DNA from: Crotophaga sulcirostris
Taxonomy: Eukaryota > Chordata > Aves > Cuculiformes > Crotophagidae
Assembly: GCA_013397455.1 (NCBI GenBank)
Contig: VYZB01000376.1
Location: 632,756 to 696,755 of the forward strand
Direction: 5' to 3'
Length of the DNA: 64,000 nt
This document shows, one piece after another, positions 25,778-38,420 of this stretch; within the stretch, counting starts at the first letter, position 1; each line of letters starts with the position of its first letter. The translations under genes and the position numbers were made by a program. The notes under the pieces were generated by a model. It was not told the origin of the DNA. It was given only the letters and a program-made list of their open reading frames with translations, and ran no database searches.

Positions 25778-26869
25778 AGGTAGGTGACATCATCTACCTG
25801 GACTTGCGTGAAGCATTCTACACTGCGTGTCCTGCATGATATTCTTGGCTCTAGGTTGGAGAGACACGGATTTAATGAATGGCCTCAGCGTATAAGGAAT
25901 TGTCAGAATGGTCACACTCAAAGAATTGTGTTCAGTAGCTCAGTGTCCAAGTGGAGACCAGTGACAAATGGTATTTCTCAGGGGTCAGTATTGGGACTGG
26001 TGTTTGTTAGAGACATGGATAGTGGGATCGAAGGCACCCTCAGCAAGTTTACTGGCAACACCAAACTGTGTGGCGCAGTCAACACGATGAATGGAAGGGA
26101 TGCCAGCCGGAGGGACCTTGACCTTGCAGTTTCAATATGGGACAAGGGACAGCAAGAATGAGAGCAGCTCTGTGGAGAAGGAATTGGGGGTGCTGATTGA
26201 TGAGAAGCTCAACATGAGCTAACAATGTGCACTCACAGCCCAGAAGGCCAACTGTGTCCTGGGCTGCATCAAAAGAAGCGTTGCCAGCAGGGCAAGGGAG
26301 GTGGTTCTCCCCTTCTACTCTGCTCCCGTGAGACCCCACCTGGAGTACTGTGTCCAGTTCTAGAACCCCCAACCCAAGAAGGGTATGTAACTGTTGGAAG
26401 TGGTCAAGAGGGAGGCTATGAAGATGATCAGAGGGCTGGAGCACCTCTGCTGTGAGAATAGGCTGAGAGAGTTGGGCTTTTTCAGCCTGGAGAACAGAAA
26501 AGGATCTGGGGAGAACTTACGGCAGCTTTCCAGTACCTGAAGGGGCCTACAAGGAAGAGGGGAGAGACTTTTTACAAGAGCCTGTAGTGATAGGACAAGC
26601 AGAAATGTTTTTAAACTGGAAGGGGGAAGATTTAGATAAGACATTGGGAAGAAATTTTTCACACAGTGGGTGGTGAGACACTGACACAGGCTGGCCAGTA
26701 AAGCTGTGGGTGCCCCATCCCTGTAGGTGTTCAAGGTCAGGTTGGATGGGGCCTTGAGCAGCCTGGGCTGGTGGGAGGTGTCCCTGCCCATGTCAGGGGG
26801 CTGGAACCGAATGATCTTCAAGGTCCCTTCCCTTCCAACCCAAATCATTCTATGATTCTATGATTCTGG
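25778..26869 (+). mobile_element. CR1 LINE, 5'-truncated, RT part plus intact 3' end
   Basis: A 1.1-kb CR1 fragment in plus orientation. It starts inside the reverse-transcriptase domain: a DIIYLDLREAF-like motif (family: the LDFxKAFD block) near 25788, then SVSKWRPVTNGISQGSVLG near 25940-25998 (family: RT motif SGVPQGSVLGP). The tract LSKFTGNTKLCGAV near 26040-26080 sits where the family has the catalytic FADD box; here the two aspartates are gone (TGN), so the copy is catalytically dead. Later coding is frameshifted. The element ends in the CR1 terminal octamers (ATTCTATG twice, then ATTCTGG at about 26847-26869). The preserved octamers suggest a comparatively recent insertion, and 5' truncation is usual for this family. 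Confidence 0.95.
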
Positions 26870-29800
26870 AAGAATGGAACAGAAAGGAGCTCTAGTCATT
26901 ATCTTCCCCATACACTGAACACAAAATCTGGATATTAAATTGAGCAAACTGCTAAATTTCCCAGTGGAACATCTGTCATTGACTTCTGTGGAGATTTCAA
27001 CTGTTTTAAAATGTGTATATTTTTATGGCTTTCATGCAATTAAATCATGAAGTGCATGATTCATGGCAATGAACAAAGCAATTTCCGCAAAGCATCTACC
27101 ACTATTGCAGTGGAAATAAATAGCAGGACCTCACATTACTGTATCCACTAGTATCAAATGGGTGATAGCTGTCAGGGAAATCCCAGAGTTTCTCTAATCC
27201 ACTAATATTTCTAAATAAGGAGGAGACAATCCATAATCAAAATGTGGATGAAATTGTGTCAGAAGACTCAAATTAGCAAATGTAGGCAGGAATGTTCTGG
27301 GCCAAATGTATGAGATTTATGGCAAGTTAACATAAAACTGGTGTTTAGCACCAGAGCAAAATGAGCGCAATTAACTCACCATGCTCACATTTTACAGAAT
27401 TAGAGATCTTCAAGACAAAATCAACCAAAAAAACTGTAATTGCTATTTTTCCTAGCAATATAATCACCACATAGGTTCAGTAAGTCCAAGTGACGGCATG
27501 GAGTCTGTAGTACCTGCATGAATAACACCACTTCAACGATGGCAGGAAAAATTGCTCTGCTTTTACAGTTCTAGGAATAAACTGACGACTTTCCATAAGT
27601 CAACGCCTTTAACTGATGCAAAATCTATACAAAAGTGTATTTTAAAATTACAGAAAAAAAATTAAGAAGACAATATACCATATATTTGCATGTTCTTTAC
27701 TGTTACAGTTTGAAACCAGCTCTATACCTTCCCCTCTTCAGGAAAATAAATGTGGACTTGATGAAAGATCAAGATCCTAAAAACTGTTAGATGCCTGAGG
27801 AACGAACAAGTATGTGTCAGAACCTTTTATTTACACAGTGACAGGTAAAACCAGAAAGATAAAACACTTTGTATAAATGAGATCCCTGCCCAGAATCCTT
27901 TTCTGATCAACTGTTTTTTTTTAATAAGGGTTGCATTACTATATGCCCTTGAAAATTCTGAGTCTAGGGAGCTGCAGATAGCACATGATATTACTTAACA
28001 ACACTTGAATTTTATATTACTGTATTTATTTACCATATGTGCTATTTGTACAGCCTGGTGATTAGTTTAAAGCAAAACCAACCAGGATTTCTGTTTCAAA
28101 TTCCGATGTTCACTTGCTATGGGACATAAAGACAACTCCTTACTTATCTGTGATAGGGGTGAAATTAAAAGATGTACCTGACTCTACAGATTTCAAGCAG
28201 TCTAAAGGAGTGCAGCGATTATCAGGTGAAATCTTCAATACTTTCTGATCTTGGTAGATATTCAAATAGCTCCCACAGCTATACTATTTGAATGTCTACA
28301 ATGCATAGATGCTATTTCATCTGTTCTGATAAGGAATTTATATGCAACCTAATAGAAGAAACAAACCTTAGAACAAATAAAAAAAGAAAAAATTCTACAT
28401 AAAGAAATAATAGAAAACCACATGGAGAAATCCAAGCCAAATGAAAATTAACTTTAAATGTTTTCACTCTGCAGTATATTGTGTTCACACAACCAATTAA
28501 AAGACATGCCATCTCGTTTGGAAAATATCTATTGATTTCCCAGTTCATCAGATCAGCTTGATGTGTCCGGCAATGGCTCCTATGACATCATCAATATTTT
28601 TCTATTTAGAATAATGACTTATTTTATATGCCAAGAGCTATAAAAAAGACTATATACATATATTTCTAAGGACATCAGCTTAAAAACCATCTCGATTTCC
28701 CCCTTAACATACAATATTTTTTATCCACCTTTTTAAAAAAAATTTGGATCTTGCCATGAGATTCATTTATGGAACTCAGTAAATTTGTTTAGTTTATAAA
28801 CCATCCTCTAAATCATGTTTCCCCTATTAGATGCTGTCGCTTTAGCCTGCATTTGGGGTCCAAATTACACACATTTTTCTTTTAGAGTATGCAGAATGCA
28901 TTTCAGAGAAATCCTCCCAGCCCTGCTGCCCCCCTCCCCCTTTCTTCTTTTGCAGCCTCCTGTATCTTTTAACTGTCAGGATTCCAACTGCTACATATTA
29001 TTTCTAAATCTTTCTATAGATTCAAAAAGACATCCATTTAGTGAGATGTTTATTCTGTTCAATTCACTCTTCTATGTTTTTAAGCTACATTTACAGCTGA
29101 CTCTCAACCCAGTTTCCAGCAATGGAAAGGAATATTTATATGCCCTGGACATAGATGCGCCCTTAATCAGAACTCCCAATAGGACTAATTGGCATAGAAA
29201 AAAATCAAGCAAGATCTGAGCCAGGAACCAGCAATGAGACAGCTTTGACATGTTATCCCATGTAATTTTTTCTTCTAAGATTCTCACTCTGGGAATAAGA
29301 GAGGTGGAAGAAATTCCTCATTTTTCCCACTTCTTCCCAGCCTGCTCAACACAGTAGGCATTGAAGCTCCCCTGGGACACCATTTCACTGTGGCCCAGGA
29401 TGCATGGCAACTTAGAACTTGGAAACCTCCTTGCAGCTAGAAAAGCAGCAAAAGAGGGTTGTATTGCTATTTGTGAGTATTCCTGGGTTGGTCCACTTTT
29501 ATATGGTTCAGTCTGTTTCAAAGGTTGTGGCCCTTGGGGCCCTGTCTTAAGCAGGCTAGAGCAGTGTTTCTACCTTTGCAGTACTGTTGAGTGACACAGA
29601 GCTAGATCTTTGCCACCAGCAATGCCATCAGCTGCTCAAACTGCACACTAGGACTGACCACAGCACTTGGAATAAACAAAACAAAACACATGACCCCAAA
29701 CTAATTTATAGCACCACTTCAGTAGTTCCTGGAATGTGGTTTGCTGACCTCTGGTGGTTAACAAAGCTATGAGAGATGGTTTGCCAGTCAGATATGGAAA

Positions 29801-30716
29801 GTTAAAAAGGAAAATTTGTGAACACCTAAATCATGTGCAACCATGGTGTTAAACAGTGGAAAAAAAGGTGAAGATTTAAACCCCAAAGTTCAGGAGCTAC
29901 TGTCCTATGCTGCAGGCAGGTCAAAGTGCAAGGCTTATTCCTGGATTGCTTTAGCTTGGTATCACTTTACCCAGCAAAAGGATTTGAAGTAAACGAAGTA
30001 AAGCAGCAGCTTATGTGTCATGTGTGCTCTCACCTAGGATGTCTCCATTACTCTTCCTGTCTTCATGGCTCATCACTCCTACCCCTGACATGGCCCCATG
30101 GCCCCAGAGAGAGCTTTGATGTCCTCTGGTGCTGAGCTCAGAGAGGACACTGACAGGGGCAGGTGCTCAAAGCCATTGAGGCAGGAAGAGAAGAGCCAAG
30201 CCTAGTCTGCTGCAGGAAAACTCTGCGTAAGGTTTAGTGCATCTCTTTGGTTTTGGATCTAAATGCCTGGCTTGAACATCACTTTGAAAGCAGGTCTAAG
30301 TTGAAACCGAGTCAGTGGGAGCGTGTACAGGGTATGGAGATGGCCAAGCCCCCAAACATGAGTTCAGCTGGTGGAGATGTACTACTCCCCCCACTATCCC
30401 TGACTGTTCTCCCCACCACACACTGCCCAGCAACTCAGAGAGAAGCCCAGGACTGCATTAAATTCATCCTCTGAGAATAAAAAAGAAAAAACAAGCCCTC
30501 CACATTATTAAAGTCTGCTATGAGTCATGTTTGTCCTTGGTTATATTCCTTCCAAGGAAGTGCTTTCCTCTGCCCATGGAAATGTACGCTAAATATAAAT
30601 GCAGCTTTCTCAGTGACATTTGACCAGTTTAATGACTATACCATCTTCAAGGACACTTTCTGTTGTTATGTACTAGATCCAGATTGTTCCTATTTGCCTT
30701 TTTCTGACAGAATAGT

Positions 30717-30746
30717 GACTAAAACAGACTATAGTCTGTTTGAGTC
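30717..30746. repeat. Palindrome, 20 bp perfect, extending to 30 bp
   Basis: AAACAGACTATAGTCTGTTT (30722-30741) is its own reverse complement. Beyond one mismatched pair on each side, GACT (30717-30720) and AGTC (30743-30746) extend the symmetry. There is no loop, so it is a candidate cruciform or dimeric binding site; nothing around it says which. Confidence 0.85.
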
Positions 30747-31429
30747 TGAAATAATTTCTGGTTACATGACTTCCTGAAATTTTCCATTTAATAAGTGGCA
30801 AACATTCTCTCCTTTTGCTTGTTACCAGTCGATATGCATTACTCTGTTCAACACTGTACTGTCTTATCTGTTTTCTTAGCTTTGTCACAGATCCCCTGAT
30901 CTTCCTAACTGCTAGCACTGGTCCTCACATTTGGTAGAAATTACATTGAAGGAATTGATAGAGATGTTACCAAAACCAGTTCAAATGAGTATCCTTTTAA
31001 GATCGATCTGCTGTGAAAAACTTGCTCCAAATGGCTTTTCCTAGCCCAGTCCTGATTTAGTTAAGAAGGATAGACTTCTGTATTAGGCGATAAAGAAAGT
31101 GATGGTCAAGAGCACGTTTGGTTAGCATACTTCTGAAAAATAAAAAACCACATTCACAGTAACCATGCTACAAATAAGATTAAATTCAGGTTATGTTAAA
31201 GCAATGTAAAAACATTGTGTGAATAGGGCTTTAGGGTGAGTGTCCTGACATATTTTAAACTACTGTTTTAGACTGAGTGTGTAAACAATCAACAGAATAC
31301 CACTCTTCCAGATAACTCCTGGGACAGATGATCATTACAAAGAGTTAGTTCTCAATTCTCTTCTGCAAGCAGGTGTAGGCCAGCATTTTCAGTATCTGCT
31401 TGGCGAGACAATAGTTCATTTCTTTATTA

Positions 31430-31525
31430 AGGGCTAAAACTTGTCCTCTGATGTGTGTGAATGGCTCCCATTGAAGTAAATGAAAATGTCAATTAATTAT
31501 TTAGCTTAGTTACAGGGGTATAACT
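31430..31525. repeat. Possible old amniote repeat relic
   Basis: GGCTCCCATTGAAGTAAATG followed by TTAGTTACAGGGGTATAAC resembles the CCATTGAAGTCAATGG and GTTACACNGGTGTAAC blocks of the repeat seen at 4318 and 14287. The match is partial and highly diverged, and only pattern resemblance supports it. Confidence 0.25.
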
Positions 31526-32089
31526 AAAGCAGTAATGGCAAGAAATTAAAAGAAGAAAAATTTAGATTGACTATCAGAAGAAAATCCCAGACAGTCAGGT
31601 TGTTTGTAGCACTGGAGCACGTGTATGACTTTAAACATGTGATTGATATTGCTTTTTTTCTTAAGGTTCCATACATGTGTATTTCAGTTCTTAAACTGGA
31701 TCTAGGCTACACTTTGCCCATCATCATAACATTAGACAGTGGAATAATTTCTCAAGGGAAAAGAACACTTGGGAACATTTAAATTAGATTGGAGAAACAT
31801 CAGGAAATACAGCTCGGAAATCAATTCCACATTAACAGGAAGATATAGTGGTTGATCTTTATCTTTTCTACATTCCACGTAGTGTTTATAATTTAGATCT
31901 TATAGTTTATTTCCAATTGCAGGATATGGAGGTCTGAGGAGGTGAAAGGAGGCAATTGTAGTTAACTTCATTACCCATGTAGGCTACATATATGCCACCA
32001 GGTAGATAAATACTCCTGCTCCTTACTGTAGCCAGTGGTTTTCTATTTGGAAACTGCCCAGAACCTACAGAACATGGTTTTCCACACCT

Positions 32090-32682
32090 GCAAGCATCCT
32101 GGTTTGTATCAGAAATGGTACAGCCAGCAGGAGTAGGGAAGTGGTCATGACCCTGTACTTGGCACTGGTGAGGCCACATCTCAAATGACGTGCTCAGTTT
32201 CGGGCCTCTCACTACAAGAAGGACATTGAGGTGCTCAAGTGTGTCCAGAGAAGGGCAACAAAGCTGAGTCTGGAGCACAAGTCTTTCTGGGAGCAGCTGA
32301 GGTAACTTGGATTGTTTAGCCTGGAGAAGAGGAGACCGAGGGAAGAACTTTTCGCACTCTATAACTACCTGAAAGGAGGTTGTAGCAAGGTGTGTGTTGT
32401 TCTCTTCTCCCAAGTAACAAGTGATAGAATGAGAGGAAATGGCCTCAAGTTATGCCAGGGGAGGTTTGGATTGGATATTAAGAAAAATTTCTTTACCAAA
32501 AGAGTGGTGAAACATTGGAACAGGCTACCCAGGGAAGTGTTGGAGTCACTTGCATGGAGGTATTCAAAAAACCTGTAGACGTGGCACTTCAGCACATGTT
32601 CTAGTAGGCATGGTGGTGTTGGGCTGACAATTGGACTGGATGACCTTACATGTCTTTTTCCAACCTTAATGGTTCTGTGATC
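32090..32682 (+). mobile_element. CR1 LINE, 3' fragment
   Basis: A 0.6-kb plus-strand CR1 fragment covering the C-terminal RT region and the 3' end. At 32408-32578 the frame reads [20 protein letters not shown] and then [19 protein letters not shown], the conserved tail of CR1 ORF2. It ends with GGTTCTGTGAT, a decayed terminal octamer, at about 32671-32682. It differs in sequence from the 25.8-kb copy and belongs to another CR1 subfamily. An in-frame stop within the preceding SLEKRR region and a changed reading frame show that it is inactive. Confidence 0.93.
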
Positions 32683-34240
32683 TTTTTAAGCAATAAGAAC
32701 AGGTAGATTGATTAAGCCAAGGTAGTCATATTTTGCAACCTGGAGTACCCCTCACATGCAGGATACAAGGTGCTTATACCCACTATTGGGAAACTCTGAT
32801 ACTGAATGAAGGTGACTTTGTGTGTTTCCATGTCATGTCCCTGGACAAACGTAAGGATTGCCCTTCCTATTGGAGATAGCCAGAGTGACACTGCTGTTCA
32901 TTTGGATCATCCTTTGATATTTAAATCAACAGCAAGGCACACATATATAGTGCAGCAATCCCACTGCTGAGTAACCTAACTCCATAAATTTTGCGGTCTG
33001 CTTCCTTGAGATAGAAAAAGTGTACACTCCACTTGTGCAGCCTGGGAAACTAGAATGGCATTCTAAAATGTGTTTCTGCTAACCTTATCTTCAACAGAGA
33101 ATCTGTACATCATCTTTAGCATAGACTAAAACATCAAATCATAGGTCACTAGTATAAGAAAGCTGCAAATCACTGATGCAGAGGGTAAAACGTGATCCGT
33201 ATAGTGCTCAAAACTGTTCCGCAAATGCACTGGCACATGCGTATTCTAAACCATGCAGCAGAAATTGTGACAAAGCCTTTAGGTTTTTTGATAATACAAC
33301 TCTTTGAAACACTGCTGGCAGACTTTCTCTACCTCATGTCACACAGGACAAGGAATGGGACAAGACCTATGTGCTTCACAATTCATAGACCTGCCATACA
33401 ATACAACAAACCAGCTTTATAGAGGTGTGCTGAATGACGCTTTGTGCCTGCAAGGGAAATTTAATTGGATTTCTTTATAGCTTGCAACAATCCAATGAAA
33501 AATTATGTAAGAATAGCATGATTCAATTTCAGTGTGCACTTGAATAATAATTTTTTTTTTAAAAGAGAGAATTCATGTACATACAGAAAAAAAGGTTAAA
33601 GATGAAAACAACCTAAACCAGCAGTTTTCAACCCAAATAGACTGCTTAGTCCAACTTTATTCACAACAGTACTGACATTTTGTGTGTCATTGTCCCAAGT
33701 TAGGATATAAAAGCACAAATTATAAGCCATTTGATGTGAATATACAGGCTTTCACGGCTTCTGGGTTTGACTTTTTGGAAGAATGACGGTGTCTTTCATT
33801 CTATCCTCATACTTTGAATCAAAGTGTGTGAAGAAAGAAAAGAAAATATTGCTGCATCCAGTTATCAGATCCACCTTCATGAATAATGATGAATTCAAGC
33901 ATTACTAGTTTGAATTGCTTGGGTGTAACTTGAACATTTCTATATATATATACTATTTTACATTAAGTACTTGCCAAATAAAACCTTTCCGTTTATTAAG
34001 GATACATACAAGATACTTGCAAGTGCATTTGTGTGTGTATTTGTGGAAATATAGCATAAATGCCCAACAATCATACCTAAATACTATTCAAAAAGTGACC
34101 CCTAACTTGACAACTTCCTGTTGATTTCTGTTACATACAGATACAGCAAATTATTAACCTCACGATGACTTCAAATAAAGTTGTGAGGATATCTTTTTTT
34201 GTATTTAAAATGAAAACGAAGGATGTGATTCAAACTATAA
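32683..34240. other. Non-coding stretch, nothing recognised
   Basis: AT-rich spacer between two CR1 copies, with a short (TA)n run at 33941-33952. No gene or RNA recognised. Confidence 0.6.
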
Positions 34241-36355
34241 TCATAGAATCACAGAATGGTTTGGGTTGGAGGGGACCTTAAAGATCATCTGGGTCCGACC
34301 CCTCTGCCATGGGCAGGGACACCTCCCACCAGACACCAATCCAGGCTTCTCAAGGCCCCATTCAATCTGGCCTTGAACACCTCCAAGGAGGGAGCATCCA
34401 CAGCTTCCCTGGTCAACACGTTCCAGCATCTCACTGCCCTCAGTGTGAAGAATTTCTTCCCAATGTCTTATCTAAATCTTCTCTCTTCCAGTTTAAAGTC
34501 ATTTCCGCTCGTCCTGTCACTACAGACCCTTGTAAAAAGTCCCTCCCCTCTGTCTTGTAGGCCCCTTCATCTACTGGAAGGCTGCTATAAGGTCTCCCCA
34601 GAACCTTCTCTTCTCCAGGCCGAACAAGCCCAACTCTCTCAGCCTGTCCTCATAGCAGACAGGCTCCAGCCCTCTGATCATCTTCGTAGCCCTCGTCTGG
34701 ACCCATTTCAACAGTTTCATATCCTTCTTATGTTGGGAACTACAGAACTGGACAAAGTACTCCAAATGAGGTCTCATGATAGCAGAGTAGAGGAGAAGAA
34801 TCACCTCCCTTGTGCTGTTGGCCATATTTCTTTTGATGCAGCCCAGGACACAGTTGGCCTTCTGGGCTGCGAGTGCACATTGCTGACTCATGTTGAGCTT
34901 CTCATCAATCAGCATCCCCAAGTCATTCTCCGCAGGGCTGCTCTCAGTCTTGCCATGCCCCATCCTCTATTGAAAACACCGATTGTCCCAACCCTGGAGT
35001 AGGATCTTCCACTTGGCCTTGTTGAACCTCATCAGGTTCACACAGGCCGTCTTCTCCGGTTTGTTCAGGTCCTTCTGGATGACATCTCATCCTTCTGGTG
35101 TGACAACTGCATCTCTCATCATCCACAAACTTGCTGAGGTTGCACTTGGTCTCACTGTCTATATCATCAATGAAAATATTAAACAGTGCTGGTCCCAGTA
35201 CAAAGCCCTCAGGGATATCACTTGTCACAAATCTCCATCTGGACATGGAGTCACTGACCACTACTGTCTGAAAGCAACCAACCAATCAATTCCCTTTCCA
35301 TCTAACAGTCCACCCATCAAATCCATATCTCTCCAATTTAGAGAGAAGGATGTTGGGGGAACCACTTGCCCTTGGCAAAGCCATGTTGGCTGTCTCAAAT
35401 CACCTCCCTGTCCTCCATGTGCTTTAGCATAGCTTCTAGGAGGTTCTGTTCCATGATCTTCCCAGGCACAGAGGTGAGGCTAACAGGTCAGTAGTTCCCT
35501 GGGTCCACCTTTGTACCTTTTTTTAAAATGAGCCCAATGCTGCCCTTCTTCCAGTCACCAGGGACTTACCCTGGCTGCCATGACTTTTCAGATATCGCGG
35601 AGAGCAGCTTGGCATCCACATCAGCCAATTCCCTCAGGACTCTGAGATGCATTTCGTGAGATCCCATGAACTTATGTATGTTCGGGTTCCTCAGATGGTC
35701 ACGAACCTGATCTTTCCCTACAATGGGAGGGAAATTTCCCACCTCGTCCCCATCTTGTTGTCCATTGACCCCAAAGGGGTGAGGAGAGAAATTGCCAATG
35801 AACACTGAGGCAAAAAAGTTGTTGAGTACCTCAGCCTTCTCCTCATTTGTTGCTATGAGGTCACCATTTTTGTTCATCAGTGGGGTTACGCTTTCTTTAA
35901 GTTTCCTTTTCTGGTTGACACACCTGTAGAAGCCCTTCTTGTTATTCTCTGCTTCCCTTGCCAAGTTGAGCTCCAGTTGCTTCTTGGCCTTCCTGACCCC
36001 ATCCCTTCACAACTGGGCAGTGTTCCCACACCCTTCGCCGACTCCCTGTCCCTGCTTGCACTGCTTGTGCAGTTCCCTCCTGCTCTTCAGTTTGACGAGC
36101 AGGTCTCGACTCAGCCCCTCTGGTCTCTTCCCTTCTCTGCCTGATTTCCTGCATCTGGGGACCGAGCGCTCTTGTGCTCTATGGAAACTATCCTTAAATA
36201 TTTGCCAGCTCTCTTCTACTCCCTCATCCCCAAGGACCGTTTCCCAGGGGATCCTACTGACTAACTCCTTAAAGAGCTGGAAGTTTGCTATATAAAATAC
36301 ATTTCTTCCAACCTCTTTAAAATTCACTGGCATTCTTGAATTCCCTTTACATATG
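34241..36355 (-). mobile_element. CR1 LINE, longest copy: EN end, linker, RT and 3' end
   Basis: A 2.1-kb minus-strand CR1. The 3' terminus is at 34241-34256 (CATAGAAT, CACAGAAT on the plus strand). Reading leftwards from about 36355 it encodes the end of the endonuclease region (ANFQLFKELVSRIPWETV, near 36230-36290), the EN-RT linker (35566-35964, with the NNFFASVF motif), and RT motifs including FVLGPALFNIFIDDIDS and FVDD (family: FADD) near 35130-35200. Just after FVDD the frame collapses through a deletion. The C-terminal part at 34571-34963 carries [20 protein letters not shown]. Several frameshifts and stops make it inactive. The right boundary is approximate. A 248-codon frame on the opposite strand (34256-35002) is only a shadow of this element. 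Confidence 0.95.
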
Positions 36356-38420
36356 ATATGCTGTATGGTTTTGGGTGGTTTGGTGCTTTGTTGGGGAATT
36401 GAGATTTCAGGTCACCAGCAGTTCCTGATATGCCCTTACCTCGCAACTTCTATTTTGTTGATAGAAGAAGGTGGGATGTAATCAGGGAATAAAATCCTGG
36501 CTGTATCAGGAAAAAAAGATTCTCAGTTACTCAGCTGCTCATGTAGTAAATGGCTACCACTGCCCGAATAAGAGATACTGAAGTGTAATTTTTAACAAAT
36601 AAAAAGGGATGAGACGATTTGAGCAATTTTTGTTCCTCATATGAGTACTGCTGTTTGGAGAGGTCCATGACCAAAGCTTGTCTTTTTGGTTTGCTTCTGT
36701 AAGTAAAGGTTTAGGGGATAGGTTTTGAGTGTAATTTACGCTTGATAGAAAACAACCCGAAGCTAAACAGCCACACTCAAAGACCATACCCTTCTTTGAG
36801 CTGCCCTGTAATGGCCAGAGATATGTCAGTGACTGATCACAGAAGACTGGCTGCCTGAAGAGCACTGGATCTTTGAGGGGTCCCTGACCATGGTATATGA
36901 GGGAGTCCAGGTGAGAGAGTGTCACAAGGGATGGAATAGGGCCTGTTCCTGTGTGAAGTTTGGGTATGTTCTTAAGACGTGTGTGATCCTCCACCCAGTG
37001 TTCATGGATGCCAAACTAGCAAGTTCTAGACATGCGTCAACCACTTTTCATGTGGTCATCATTAATGTAACCACTTCTATGTTCTATTACTTACCTATGA
37101 TTTCTCCCTTTGACCTATTTGAAAACTTCACTTTACAGATATTTACGTCCCTGTTAGGTTAGGGAAGAAGGTTATGTTTTAACAGCACTCCACTAATGCA
37201 CCAGAGTAATTTTACCTTCTCCACTATTCTCAGTATTCTTCTAGGAAAAGTCTGGCAGATTTGAGGATTTTCTGTTGTTGCTCTTTTCTATTTCTAGAAT
37301 TTAAATAATATTCTTAAAAATGTTTACATACTTACACATTTTCCCCTATATATTTTGAATACTACAGTTTCCCCTTACACACATGATCACACTTTTGAGA
37401 AAAAGTGTTCTAGTCTGGAAAGCTCATGTGAAGTTTCTTTTTTCTTTCTCCTAGATGCAGAAAAAATTTATTGAAGTGTATGGAAGTGAAGAACAGTTAG
37501 CCTTTAAAGCTTGATATTGCTCCACCAACGTGGATGAAAATTTTACCATGGAAATTCATGAATCAAAACTGGGCCTTATGAAGTTCAAAGCTTTTTAGCT
37601 TTAAAGTCTAAGGTCTTTTTGTTTTGATTGCTTATTGCTTTTTATTTAGAAAATTATAAACAAAGTCAAGTTCTTTCCTAATCTAATTCTGTCTTCAGGA
37701 GTATTTATCTGCAAGCAGGGATCTCTGATGCTATTAACATCCATCTCCTCCAACCTACTATCCACAGGATCACTCTGAAAGTTGCTGTTTGTTACAAGGC
37801 ACAGGTTATTCTATTAATGTCAAAGAATAATTCACTTAAACCCTTTCCATCTGCTAGAGATGTAGAATATGGCTTTCCATTTGTCTCTGTTTGGCATGGC
37901 AACCACAATCTGATTGGAGGGTAGATGTGTAGGTTGGTAATATAATTGTTTTCTGTATAAATATTGTTGTGAAATCAAAGCGTGCAGGAGCAATAGTCTG
38001 TGTCTGATGACTGGACAGATCTAGCTGGTACAAATCAAGCATTTAAAAATTAATTATACTTATGAAAGATTTCTTCAACATTCCAACTTAAAAGTAAACT
38101 CATGCTATTGACACTGTACTTCTCTTTGTGTTATTTTGATAGCATAGACTTTGTTATGCCAGGTAGCATTGCATCAACAATCCAGTGTAACTAATTAATC
38201 CTCATCTTTTAGGCATTTAAGACTAAGATATGTTAATTCAGTGGGAACTTGAACTGAGTGGACAAATTTAAAAGTAAAAAAACCACCCTCCTCAAAGTTC
38301 TTTGTCATTGTTTGCAGTATATATAATGGCAGAATCAAGCATCAAACTGCTTTACGTCTATACGTTTGCCTACTTAAACAACAGTTCTATATTATACAAC
38401 ACAATTTTGAAGATATATAT
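36356..38420. other. Non-coding spacer between two CR1 copies
   Basis: AT-rich unique-looking sequence. The open frames (36554-36994 minus, 36890-37162 plus) are unrecognisable and overlap one another on opposite strands. Confidence 0.6.

Larger units (their letters stand above)
26870..32089. other. Non-coding stretch between CR1 copies
   Basis: AT-rich, with no gene supported. It holds a 20-bp perfect palindrome at 30722-30741 and a possible old-repeat relic at about 31430-31525. The 134-codon frame at 28815-29219 includes a C-rich run at about 28926-28940 and is not recognisable. Confidence 0.6.

Noticed and set aside
34256..35002. A 248-codon open frame on the plus strand, the longest in the window
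   Set aside because: It is the exact antisense of the CR1 3' region and RT tail. Similar antisense frames exist at 26360-26848 and 31907-32413, so it is a shadow of the retrotransposon.
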